Of a stretch of DNA of 64,000 nucleotides, positions 34,691 through 46,484 are shown in pieces. This DNA comes from Oegoconia quadripuncta (taxonomy: Eukaryota; Arthropoda; Insecta; Lepidoptera; Autostichidae). The stretch covers positions 9,809,118-9,873,117 of the forward strand of contig OX438759.1 of assembly GCA_949316235.1 (NCBI GenBank), written 5' to 3'. How positions within the stretch are numbered: position 1 is the stretch's first letter; the number at the start of each line of letters is the position of its first letter. A model generated the notes under the pieces. It saw nothing but the letters and a program-made list of their open reading frames with translations, searched no databases and was not told where the DNA came from. Made by a program: the position numbers and the translations under genes.

Positions 34691-37600
34691 TGTGCATTGT
34701 AATTCTAATTATTTGCCAATCGTTTGTGTGTCGCTTGCTTTGTTTTGTAGGTACATAAACTTCCTGGTTTCGTAAAACGTAACTGAACTAATATTCGCTG
34801 TGGGAAACTGCTTTCCAAAACTGTTTAAATGAAGCAAAGTAAACCTTGCAAATGGTTTTTCGATATGCATGCAATAAGCAATTCCGAGCATCACTGTAAT
34901 CTAACTTCTGAAGCAATCTAAACAATGTTTCACATAAGTACAAATTGACTAAAACATCAAGTATAAATTTTGTATTAATTAGTTGTTAGGTAAATCTTCA
35001 CTAGGTAAGTATTTTCGCATGTCGCTTCTATGTTTTAACAGGTACTTCTCATCAGAGCGATTGTAGCTTCCAGAGATGATGGATATTCACATTTCCTGAT
35101 TATCTGTTTGTCTCCTAAGTTCAGTGCTATGTCTACTAGACGAGCTGCTTATATTAATGGAATAATTACATCTTCCTGGGTTTGTATGGCCATTTCAATC
35201 TAAATTCTAACATAATTTTCTCGGTTCTTTGTTTAAAATTTTATACCTGGCTGAAGCACGCTATGATTGTGATATTATAGTGCACTACGAGTGATTAAAA
35301 TGGTGTCGTGAAGTTTTGCTAACAGATAATGGAAATCATTTTGGACATTTTGTAGCACTTGTCGAACAATATAGTGATTAAACGAGCTTTAGAAGTGCGT
35401 AATGTGATTAGTGAACTGAACTAATTTTAAATTGGTGATATAATCATTTCACGACTTAGTCGCAGTATTTTCGTAACCTGTGCTTTGAGTTTGTTATTAT
35501 CAGGTGCAGTGATCAGTTGGTTGGTTTGGGAGGTGTACTGATGAGATCATGATCAAGACTTAACTAAATTGTGTTCGTGTAGAAAGAAAAGATGTGGTAG
35601 AAAAAATGTCATGCACTTGTCCGTAGTATGAGTAATTAAAAAACTATTTTGGAGAGCACAAACATGCTTGTTAACACTACTTGTATCAGCGGTCTGTCAT
35701 CGGGTATCAAAGCAAGTAACATTTTACGTCCTGTTATTCTGTTTATTAGAATTTGGCCGTTTTTCTTTGTTTGTGTCTGTCTAGGTAACACACGTTTCAT
35801 TGGTAGAGTCATGGATTGGAAAGTCAACTAATACCTACCCAACTCGCAAGAATGGCCTGGCATAAGAATGTAAACGCTCGCAACGCTTTGTATAGATGGT
35901 TGAATTCGCACATCATCGAAGAAGATGAGGCAGTGGTGATGCTTAATTTGACTCAGTCTGCTGTGTATGGATAGTTGAAATATTGTTTGGGACACGTTAA
36001 CCTTAGGTAATAGCATTGTAACATTTTTACGCTTATACTTCTTACAGACTGCTCACGCACGCTGTCTTACTATATTATTAGTTATACCTACGTATTTATT
36101 TTGCTTTAATTTAACAGGGAGTGTTGTTAAAATATTAACATATTCGACTTAGCGTCTAAACGCTTGTCTGATTTAATATGGTGCTTCTGGAAAATGCCAC
36201 CACATTACCTATATACCTACACTGAATCTATTGCCAGATTACACCCGTACAATATAATCTAAAATTATCAATTAGGAGAAAATACAATAATTCACTATTT
36301 GACTATGGAGATGGCATTAGTACCTACCTAATAACATGAATAAAAATGAGAGTTGGTTTGTATATTTTTCTTAGTATTTTTGTTAGCATAAATAGAGCTG
36401 CACTTGCCACATTTTTCTAAATTTGAATTGTATTGATTATTTACTATTTATATTACGGACCTTGGATTAAAAAAACATTTAATCTTTCACGTCTAACTTC
36501 TTGCCCCGGTGGAAGTTATGACGGACTCCTAATGTCGACCCCACGGTGTACCTCGCGATGGAGCTCATTATATGCTTCCACACACATTCAACTGGCGTGT
36601 CGGAACTCGTAGGTACGTGTCAGCAACTTCCTCAGACCGGTTCTGATCGGGCGACACGGTTGACCCTGTGTTACCTAACCCTAATCACATTTTTTTATTG
36701 GTTCGTATCTTGTCCTGTTTCTGTACAGCTAGATTATAACCTAAATGCCATCGCATCTAATGCTCCTGCGCAATAAACTCCTATTACACGTACAGTGCTG
36801 CATAACCGCATGAGGTGGCAACAAACTGCACAAATTTCATGCGGTGGTTACTGTTAGGTGGGTGTGTACTATATTATTTTCTTAGTTCATAGAATTTTAA
36901 TTTAAAAACACTTGTAATTTAACCGTGACTAGAGAAATAATCTTGTCTGCGTATTTATTTGTTAATCGCTTGCTATGTTTTGTAGGTACCTAATATTTAA
37001 ACTAAGTACCTGGTTTTTAAAACAAACCTGTTTAATTATCCATCGAGGGTTCCCAAAATTACACTAAACTATCTAATAAGTAGTAAACATCAATACGCAT
37101 GTAACTGTGAGCGATCAGTCTATTTGAATGATAAACCTACGTTCTAAAATATAAAGGTAGGTTGCAACTTTACTTTACGTATTTACTTTAAGTTAGTAAC
37201 TATTTTTGCATGACGCTTCTGTTTTAACAGGTTTACCCATTGAGCTTTCCACCAGAGCGTTTGCCACGTCAGAGGTGATGCGTATTCTCATTTCCTGGAT
37301 ATGTGATTTTCTCCCAAGTGCAATGCTGTCTTCTAGTGGAGTTGCTTAAATTAATGGAATGTTTGCATCTTCCTGCTGGGTATGGCCATTTCAATCTAAT
37401 TCAAACATAGTTTCCTGTGTATTGTTTTAAATTTCACCCGGCTGCACGCGATAATGGAGATTGTGTTTGTGTTATATTGTGTACAACTATGTGGGCGTAA
37501 ATGATGGTATTGTCAATAATTTAGTATAGAAAACGTGAATGTATGAAACAAGCCTTAAAAGTGGGTAATGTTATCACGAGAATTTGAGTAATGTGAATAA

Positions 37601-38420
37601 AGTTTTATGTTTATATTAGTGATACAAATCAATGTTACGACTGCATCGCAGTCTCTTCATAACTAGTGTTTTGAGTTTATTGTTATCAGATGCAGTGATC
37701 AGTTGGCCGGAATGGCTAATGTACCTACTGATGAGAAAACGTACGTCTAAAATATGATCAAGACTTCGCTATTGTATTTATGTTAGTGTGAATAATTACA
37801 GAATTATGTTAACTGTTTTGGAGAGCACAAACATGCTATAGCACTTGTTATCAGCAGTCTTTCATCTGGTACCCGAACAAGTAATATTTTATATTTGTAC
37901 TATACATGCCTTGTTCATTATTTTGTGTTTATTGGAATATTTTTTGCGCTTCCCTAATTTGGGTACCTATTTGTATGTTTAGTTAATCATAAAATAAATA
38001 AACTTCATTTGTTGAGAATGGGAAAGTCATGTAACCAGCTCGAAATACCTGCCTGAAATGCGAATGCGACGCTTTATAATGTAGTGTATAATGCACAATG
38101 TCAATAAGGCGCGGCTTTGATGTACTACCTAGCTTCATTTGGTTTATCTGCTGTGTATGAATAGCTTGAAATACTGTTTGGAGCACGGTAAACGGGTAAT
38201 AAAAAAAATATATTTTAATATGCAGATCCCGTAAAAAATAAGTTCAGATATGAACGTTGTTACGCAATATTTATTGCAGACTGTTCACGCAGTCTTTTCC
38301 GTAACTTATGTGTTTTAGTTTGATTTTAACAGGTGATATTAAAAACCTTGTACACATTCGACATTCCGTATAAAGGACCTATCTGCTTAAAATGTGATGT
38401 TTTTGGAAAAGATGCTGTCG
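34500..38420 (+). repeat. ~2.2-kb tandem segmental duplication
   Basis: Copy 1 is about 34500-36200 and copy 2 about 36690-38420. Paired anchors: GCTTGCTNTGTTTTGTAGGT (34730 / 36970), GGCCATTTCAATCTAA (35188 / 37385), GCAGTGATCAGTTGG (35506 / 37691), TTTTGGAGAGCACAAACATG (35646 / 37815) and CAGACTGYTCACGCA (36046 / 38277). The offset is steady near 2.2 kb with many indels, so the duplication is old. No conserved ORF spans the pair. Confidence 0.75.
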
Positions 38421-38899
38421 CATTATATTACACTTGGTCCATTATAATGAATAGCACCCGTGAAATAAACTAACATCAGGAATGAGGAGAATATAAAATT
38501 CATCGGAAACCTACTTTATGTACTAAGATAAAAAAGACTTGCCCTTAGCACTTTATTCCCTCTTAATTGTTTGAGAGATATTTTGCAACTACCTATTTAT
38601 TGCCAATCTTGAGCTATGCTCATGTCGGTGGAATATTGACAATATTCAGTTTTAGAACTTTTTGCAAAAAGTTTGCCTTACAGAATTATTTGTAATTAAA
38701 CTGCCTAGTATTTTAAATTTCCTTTGCAATCATATTTGTTTATTATAAATTAATTTTAGATATAGTAGACATTTTATAATGTTTGTGGTACTTATATGTT
38801 CTCTTTGTTTAACTGGATTTAGTTGATGCTGGAAGTAAAGTTCTATTGTTGTGTTTATTATTTACTGCAACCACCAATTACTGCTCGACCACACATACT

Positions 38900-40330
38900 G
38901 TTTAAAACCTCGACTAATGTATATGGCCATCACTGTTCATCACTTGACGGCTGTTGCCCTGTTACAATATGCCCCTTAAACCACCACCGTCACGGTGCGT
39001 CACTCGACCGCTTCTGCCCTATCACAGTGAGGCGTCACGACCGGCGCAGCCTTGCACAGTGTGTCGCCATGACCGTCGCTGTCATGGCACGGTGCGTCAT
39101 TTGACCGCTGCTGCCCCCGTCACAGTGTGTTGCCACGACCGCCGCTGCCGTGCCACGGGGTGTCGCCATGACCGCCGCTACCATGCCAAGGTGCATCACT
39201 TGATCGCTGCTGCTCCGTCAGTGTATCGCCATGACCGCTGCTGCCTCGTCACAGCGTATCGCCCTGAAAGCACGGTATCACGTTACCGTTGCTGGGCTGT
39301 CACTGCGTGTCAAGATTGCCACTACTGCTTGTCACGGTGCGGTCCTTGACTGCTGCCGCCACAATACAACATCACCATGTCCGCCCTATCATGGCACGGT
39401 CCACCGAGGCCCATCATTGCTGCTCCGCCGTTGCCAATCGCTACGTGCGTCGCTGCGCCTGGAGGTTGAACGCTGCTACGTCGTCCCAGCGGTCCAAGTT
39501 GCGCGCTGCTGCTTCGTCACTGCCTCTGGTGAAGCCCTGCAGCCATGTTACAGCACACTATAGGTATGGATAAATATTTAACGAACTCATGTGCAGCAGC
39601 AGATCCAGGTGTGAGGACAAAGTGAGTTCATGAGGGTGACCACTCTGGCTATATGATAACACTCTCAATACGTTATTTTCTTAATACTTAACGTGCTAAA
39701 TGTTTTTGTGGTATGCAACATTACTGTAAAGGCTGGATCCGCTCTTGCTCATGTGAACCTAAGCTACAAAGTTTGAATCAGCTGGAATGCATTTCTTTTC
39801 TTAAACCACAACAGGCCAAGTCATAGTATGCCACGTCACAGCTCCCGGATCGAGCACTGCTATTGTCACAGGCGGTCAAATTGAACACTGCTGCCACATC
39901 ACAGATCACCGGGTCCAGCGCTGCTTCAGGGTGCTAGCGTGTAGGTATGAATAAGCACTTAGTTAAGCCATTAAAGCTCTATTGTAAGGTGACGCAAGTC
40001 AAACGAGAGCTGTTGCCACGTCGCCATCACAACAGGCTCGAGTGCTACTGCCCTTTGAGCAAGACAAAGGGCAGTAGCACTGCTGACACATCACGACTTC
40101 CTGGGCCGAGCCGTGCTGACACGTCACCTCTCACTAGGCCGAACCCTCTGCTGCCACATTATGACTCACCAGGCCGAGCGCACTGCTGCCACGTCACTGC
40201 TTACTGGGCTACGCTTCCTGCTGCCTCATTACAACGTAGAAGGTCGTGTTACTGTCTTGTCACAACGCAAGGCGTCGAGTGCTGCTGTCACATCACAGCT
40301 TACCAGTTTAGCTGCTGCCACATTAAAATT
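38900..40330. repeat. Degenerate GC-rich satellite-like flank
   Basis: Two patches (about 38930-39560 and 39830-40330) are rich in CGCTGCTGCC, GTCACRGTG and CACCGGG words that recall the 33-bp minisatellite to the right, but with no steady period. They read as older, decayed parts of the same array, separated by AT-rich sequence. The open frames result from low stop-codon density in this composition. Confidence 0.55.
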
Positions 40331-40599
40331 AACGCTTCAGACCAAGCGCGGCTGCAACTTTATAGCGCAGTTATGTTAATGAATATTATCATTTATTAAG
40401 CCACTTTATATTTTCTACAATATTTCTATATGTAAAAACCTGCTATTTGTTGTCTGGTATAATTTTCAATCGCTATTTGTGATCTACCATGGCGGTTGAT
40501 TTTCCTTAAAAATAAAAAGTTAAAACAGGTAAAATCAAACTACAAAGTTTGATTGACCCATCTCGATTTCTCTTTCTCACTTTATGAATAACAACCGCC

Positions 40600-42540
40600 G
40601 TACCTGGTTCAGCGCTACTGTCACATTACAGCTCACCGAATTCTGCGCTGCTGCCGCATTACAACACACCAGGTGAAGTACTGCCGCCACGTCCCAGCGT
40701 ACCGGGTTGGCTGCCACGTTAACAGCGTAACAGGTGGAGCGCTGCTGCCATAGGGTAGCGGGTGAAGTGCTGCTGCAGCCACGTCGCAGCGCACCGGGCT
40801 GAATGCTGCTAATCAGATGAAGCACTGCTGCCACGTCACAGCGCACCAGGTGAAGCGCTGCTGCCACGTCACAGCGCACCAGATGCACCGCTGCTGCCAC
40901 GTCACAGCGCACCGGGTTGAGGGCGCTGCCACGTTACAGTGCTGCTGGGTGTGCAGCCACGTCGCAGCGCACCGGTCGGGTGCCGCTGATCAGATGAAGC
41001 ACTGCTGCCACGTCACAGCGCATCAGGAGCAGCGCTGCTGCCACGTCACAGCCCACCGGGTTGAGAGCGCAGCCACGTTACAGCACTACATGTGGAGCGC
41101 TGCTGCCGCAGGGTAGCGGGTAAAGTGCTGCTGCAGCCACTCCGCAGCGCACCGAGCTGAATGCTGCTGCCACACAGCGCATCAGATGAAGCACTGCAGC
41201 CATGTCCCAGCGCGCCAGGTGAAGCGCTGCTGCCACGTCACAGAACACCAGATGAAGCGCCACTGCCACGTCACAGCGCACCAGGTGCAACACCGCTGCC
41301 GCGTCACAGAGCACCAGGTGAAGCGCCGTTGCCACGTCATAGCCCACCAGGTGAAGCGCTGCTGCCACGTCACAGAACACCAGGTGAAGCGCCACTGCCA
41401 CGTCACAGCGCACCAGGTGCAACACTGCTGACACGTCACAGAGAACCAGGGGAAGTGCCATTGCCACGTCATAGCCCACCAGGCGCAGCGCTGCTGCCAC
41501 GTCTCAGCGTACCAGGTGAAGCGCTGCTGCCACGTGACAGCGCACCAGGTGAAGCGCTGCTGCCACGTGACAGCGCACCAGGTGCACCGCTGCTGCCACG
41601 TCACAGCGCACACGAGATGCACCGCTGCTGCCACGTCACAGCGCACCAGGTGCACCGCTGCTGCCACGTCACAGCGCACCAGGTGCACCGCTGCTGCCAC
41701 GTCACAGCGCACCAGGTGCACCGCTGCTGCCACGTCACAGCGCACCAGGTGCACCGCTGCTGCCACGTCACAGTGCACCAGGTGCGGCGCTGCTGCCACG
41801 TCACAGCGCACCAGGTGCGGCGCTGCTCCCACGTCACAGCGCACCAGGTGCGGCGCTGCTCCCACGTCACAGCGCACCAGGTGCGGCGCTGCTACCACGT
41901 CACAGCGCACACGAGATGCACCGCTGCTGCCACGTCACAGCGCACCTGGTGCACCGCTGCTGCCACGTCACAGCGCACCAGGTGCACCGCTGCTGCCACG
42001 TCACAGCGCACCAGGTGCGGCGCTGCTGCCACGTCACAGCACACCAGGTGCGGCGCTGCTGCCACGTCACAGCGCACCAGGTGCGGCGCTGCTGCCACGT
42101 CACAGCGCATCAGGTGCGGCGCTGCTGCCACGTCACAGCGCATCAGGTGCGGCGCTGCTGCCACGTCACAGCGCACCAGGTGCGGCGCTGCTGCCACGTC
42201 ACAGCGCACCAGGTGCAGCGCTGCTACCACGTGTTGGGTGTGCCACGAGTTGAGCGCTGCTGCAACAAAATAGCTCGCCGGACGCACTAGACGAACCGTT
42301 GCTGCCACTTCACACAGAGAGCACCGGGTGAAGCACTGCTGCCACATCACAACGCACTGGGTGAAGCGCTGCTGGCACCACAGCGCAGCGGGTTCAGCAC
42401 TGCAGCAATATCATGGCGCACCAGTAAAAGCGTTGCTGCCACATCACAGCGCGCCGGGTTGATCGGCTGCTAACATCTCACTGCACACTGGGCCGAGTGC
42501 TAATCAACGCCACCGTGCACCAGGTAATTTCTCTTCTCAA
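40600..42540. repeat. 33-bp minisatellite
   Basis: Monomer: CGCTGCTGCCACGTCACAGC followed by GCACCAGGTGCGG, 33 bp. From about 41500 to 42235 some 22 monomers are nearly identical; toward both ends they diverge (GAAGCG, CACCGC, GCGGCG subtypes), and the left end mixes with decayed units. Each good monomer holds CCACGTCA (reverse complement TGACGTGG) and CAGGTG. Because 33 is a multiple of 3, long open frames appear in several frames on both strands; they are not evidence of a gene. Confidence 0.95.
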
Positions 42541-42544
42541 CAAG

Positions 42545-43520
42545 CTATTCATTCCCTACTCATTCGCTAGCCGGTTAGCATACAGCCTACTCTCCTACTG
42601 TAAGTCTGCGTCGTAGTACAGAGGTAATACTTGCGTGGGTCATACAACGGTCAATTCTTTCGGCGACTAGTCGGAGGGAAGAGCTACGCATCTGTCTGCC
42701 GGACGGCGGGCTATTCTTTGAGCTACTCTTCGACCGATCAGTACGTCTTTAGTTTTATATCTGTCACCTGCGTCTACTCATGAGCTAGTCAGTCAGCTTA
42801 TGCCGGTCAGTCACGCTTTTATAGTTGCCATATTTTGAAGTACCAGCTAGCTCGGTGAATAGGCTGACCTGGGTCGCCAGTTAGCCTTTTAAAATTTACG
42901 TACTGCACGTCTGGCCACACTTGCCTATTTGACATTTTCCGGCCCGCCTACGGTTCACGGTATGCCAGCCTGCGGGTGACATTTCAGTTTTCCAATTTGT
43001 AAGACACTCCTTGCTCGCCAGACGGCGTGCTGCTCTCCGGCGTCCCAGTCTGCTGCTACTCATCGGTCAGCCTGTCGACGCGCTACTTCCGCCGGCCGTC
43101 TGCGTGCTTCTCTCCTGCTGTCATTTCACATGCTACACTACGCGTTCATCTTTCACCTAGGCGCTCAGCGCCGGGCTACTCTGCTGCGGGTTTGTTGTCA
43201 GAGTCTGCGAGCTCCTCTGCCCGCGCCGATTTGTGGGCGACTTTGGCCGCTACTCTTCCGCCGGCAGGCTGCGGGCTACCCTTCCCGCGCTGGTCCAGAT
43301 GTGGGCCAGAAAGTCTGCGGGTTCCTTTTCCACCGGTGGTCAGCGAGTTACACCGCCCGCGCCGATCTGTGAGCAACATATCAGTCGGTCAGTCTGCAAG
43401 CTACTCTGCCCGCGCTGGTCTGAGGCCCACTTCGACCAGTCAATGTTCGCTGCTCTTCCGCCGGCAGTCTGCGGACTACTCTGCCCGCGCTGATCAGTCT
43501 TCTAATATCTTCTGCTGGAT
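42545..43520. repeat. Degenerate GC-rich repeat next to the minisatellite
   Basis: Irregularly spaced copies of AGTCTGCGGRCTACTCTGCC followed by CGCGCTGRTC (best near 43195, 43265, 43390 and 43465), with TTCCGCCGGCAG between some of them. Spacing is about 30-125 bp. No protein family is recognised in any of the open frames; probably a decayed tandem repeat. Confidence 0.5.
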
Positions 43521-44639
43521 GCACTTCCACTCTTATCAGTCCGGTCAGTTCATGCATTTGCTAACTCTCCTTAATATTACTACCGAGCCTATACTTTTTA
43601 TGGACTTGCAGCTGCCTAGGTACACAAGTATTGATGAGCATGTTTTAGCTAGCACATTTCTCAGCAAATTTTTATGTTACTACATTTCTGCGCTGACCAA
43701 TAATTTTGTTATAATTAATACAACTTAACCTTGTGTTTTCCCTTAAAGCAATGTTTTTGATTCCTACATAACCCAAATAACCCTCTAGAAAAATACTATT
43801 AACCAACTTGAGGCAAGCGAAGTTCTCTACAAGCGGAAGACGCAAACGTCTTTGCAAGACGCAAAATTAATTACAGCACACATGTTAAAGCTGCGAACGT
43901 TATAATATAATTTGCAACAAGCTAATAAATAATAATGGACGTACAAGATATCAACCAAAATTAATGATGACAAAAAAGTACCGGACTTTTTGGAAATAGG
44001 TATAACGCTCTAAGGTAAACGGAACACAAATAAAGGTAACATTAGTCCCTTCAATTTTCGTAGGCAAGTACCTAATTATTTTCAGAATCCAGGGATATGG
44101 GAAAGGTATTATGTATTTTTAATTTTTTAATTAATATTCTAATTTCAGATCCCACAGGAAACGGTATAAATTATTCATGTTAATTTACTATTAATAATGT
44201 CTAGAATATTTAGAAAATTATATATTTCTTACAGCTTCTTCGGATACTTGATCACTTAATTTACAGAACTAATTTAACTCATAATGAAGGGCATAACATT
44301 ATTTATACATAAACAAAAATCGATCTAAACATATAAAAGAGGAAAGGACGGACAAAATTGCAAATTCGTATAGGTGTCGGTATGTATATGGGAACGCTAA
44401 CCAATTATTTGCAGATCAACTCTTGCAAACCATGTATATTGCTATATTACTAAACGACCGATGGTTACCGTCAATAAGAGAAAAAAATATATAAGTATTA
44501 CGTATAAAGATGCAAAATCAAGTCAATCGCAGCAAATAAGTCAACAACAAACAAGAGAAGTCAACAACAAACAAGAGAAACTCAAGAAATACAAGTGTGT
44601 AAATACATCAGCGACATTAGTGGGTGACATCAGCTAAGT

Positions 44640-45045
44640 ACGGCGAGGTACTGCAACTGCGAGTTACTACAACCACGAGGTACTACAACCACGAGGTACT
44701 ACAACCACGAGGTACTACAGCGGCGGGTACTATAACGGCGGGTACTATAACGGCGGGTACTATAACGGCGGGTACTACAACCGCGAGGTACTGCAACCGC
44801 GAGGTACTGCAACCGCGAGGTACTGCAACCGCGAGGTGCTCCAACCGCGAGGTGCTCCAACCGCGAGGTGCTCCAACCGCGAGGTGCTCCAACCGCGAGG
44901 TGCTCCAACCGCGAGGTGCTCCAACCGCGAGGTGCTCCAACCGCGAGGTGCTCCAACCGCGAGGTGCTCCAACCGCGAGGTGCTCCAACCGCGAGGTGCT
45001 CCAACCGCGAGGTACTCCAACCGCGAGTTAATACAACAGTGAGGT
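44640..45045. repeat. 16-bp minisatellite
   Basis: Monomer GAGGTGCTCCAACCGC, about 25 copies. The first units read GAGGTACTACAACCAC, then TAACGGCGGGTACTA variants and GAGGTACTGCAACCGC, and the right half is nearly perfect. All three plus frames stay open because the period is not a multiple of 3 and the unit has no stop; again not a gene. Confidence 0.95.
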
Positions 45046-45064
45046 ACGACAATGGCGAGGTTCG

Positions 45065-45635
45065 AAAACGGCAAAATACGCCAGCAGCGGGGTGAGACAA
45101 CAGTGGAAACGATTCAATTGGACGAACAAACTACTTATCAGTATAGTCTCGCAATATCCATGGTAAGTATTTTTGTTTTCAGGTTGCCGAAAGAAATATT
45201 AATATAAATAATGAATAAACCAGAGTTAAGAGGAAAGCTACATTGAAAAAAACCTAAAATTGAACGGAAGGTTTCATGTTTTAAATTAACTGTTTTATAT
45301 GTATTTCCAAAAGTAAAGAAAGTATATCTATTAAATATTTGGATTGGTTCGACAAGGGCAAAATACGCCAATAGCGAGGTGAAACAACAGTGGAAAGCGA
45401 TTCAATTGGACTAACTATGTAATAGTATAATCCCGTAACATACGTGGTAAGTATTTTGCTTTCAGGTTGCCGTAACAGAAATAATAATATCAATAATTAA
45501 AAAACCAGGGTCATCTTATGATTGCCACAATGAAAAAACCTGAAATTCAAAGGAAGGTTACAGGTTTTCAATAAACTGATTTTGAGTTCCAAACAAAGAA
45601 AGTATAATTCTAAATATTTGGATTGGTTTTTATTT
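45065..45635 (+). repeat. ~285-bp tandem duplication with conserved donor-like site
   Basis: GGCAAAATACGCC, CAACAGTGGAAA, GATTCAATTGGAC and GGTAAGTATTTT...TTTCAGGTTGCCG recur in both copies (first near 45070, second near 45357). In each a donor-like GTAAGT (45163, 45447) is followed about 15 bp later by a pyrimidine tract and CAG. No ORF. Confidence 0.7.
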
Positions 45636-46484
45636 ATCTTGTAAGCGAAAATATTTTACAAAAATTAACAAAGTGCAGATGAATAAATAAAGTCTTATCA
45701 TACCTACTATACACGTGATGCAAAGATTTGTTTAATAATAATGGATGACAAAAATTATATTAGAAAGAAAATGAGAGTAATATAAAATTTAAAAGCACAT
45801 GGACTTATATGAAATTTAACGATATAAATAATTGTTACATTACAAGTTTGGAGATACTCTAAGGACAAGTTAATTGTATGGAATTAAGAAGGAATATGAA
45901 ATAGACAATAAAATATGAATGAATGTTAATTGAAAAATCACGAATATTAATTTCAAATAGTCCAGATTCTGAACTCCAGAATATACTTAAAATATGAAAA
46001 CAATTTTTTTTAAAAGCTATAATAATACAATTTCAACTCACTAGGTGGCCAATTAAAATTTCTACTATAGGAATATTCATAAATAGACAGTGGTTGACTG
46101 GTTGAGAACCTCAAAATGAGATAGAATCAGAAGAAAACCACTTCATGTATTAAAGAAGACTGAAAGACGACCTTTTATCGAAATTAAGAAATAAGACCTG
46201 GATAAAAGAGGATTTTACTTCGATTCAAGAAGAATCGAGTAAAAAGGTTTTAAGAAGCAAGTAAAGATAATTAAAGTAAAGTATGATGAAAATTAATTTA
46301 ATAATATACAGAGTGCGGAAAGAGTTACGAGACGAGAATTATAAATCAAATTCTAGATCAGAACAAAAATTTAGACAAAGGCAACTGTGTAGGATAAAAG
46401 AAGATTAAACACGCCCGAGAAGAAAAACATTCGGGAAGGATAAAGATTCTAAAGGGAAAGATGAAGAAAAATGACGAGCGAAGA

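Noticed and set aside
38823..39573. Open frames with CHDRRC-like repeats suggesting Cys/His-rich zinc fingers
   Set aside because: Spacing of Cys and His is irregular, the pattern follows from decayed CGCTGCTGCC / CACGACCG words, and other frames are open too.
41161..42273. 370-codon plus-strand open frame over the 33-bp array, with overlapping long frames on both strands
   Set aside because: The 33-bp period is a multiple of 3 and the monomer has no stop in several frames, so long frames arise automatically. No non-repeat protein sequence flanks them.
40600..42540. Possible CRISPR-like array
   Set aside because: Monomers are directly adjacent with no unique spacers, and the context is an insect genome.
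43027..43728. 233-codon open frame rich in Ser, Arg and Ala
   Set aside because: It lies on a degenerate GC-rich repeat; competing frames are equally open and no domain is visible.
44624..45100. Overlapping open frames over the 16-bp array on both strands
   Set aside because: A stop-free 16-bp monomer keeps all frames open. The peptide is a pure repeat without start context or flanking exons.
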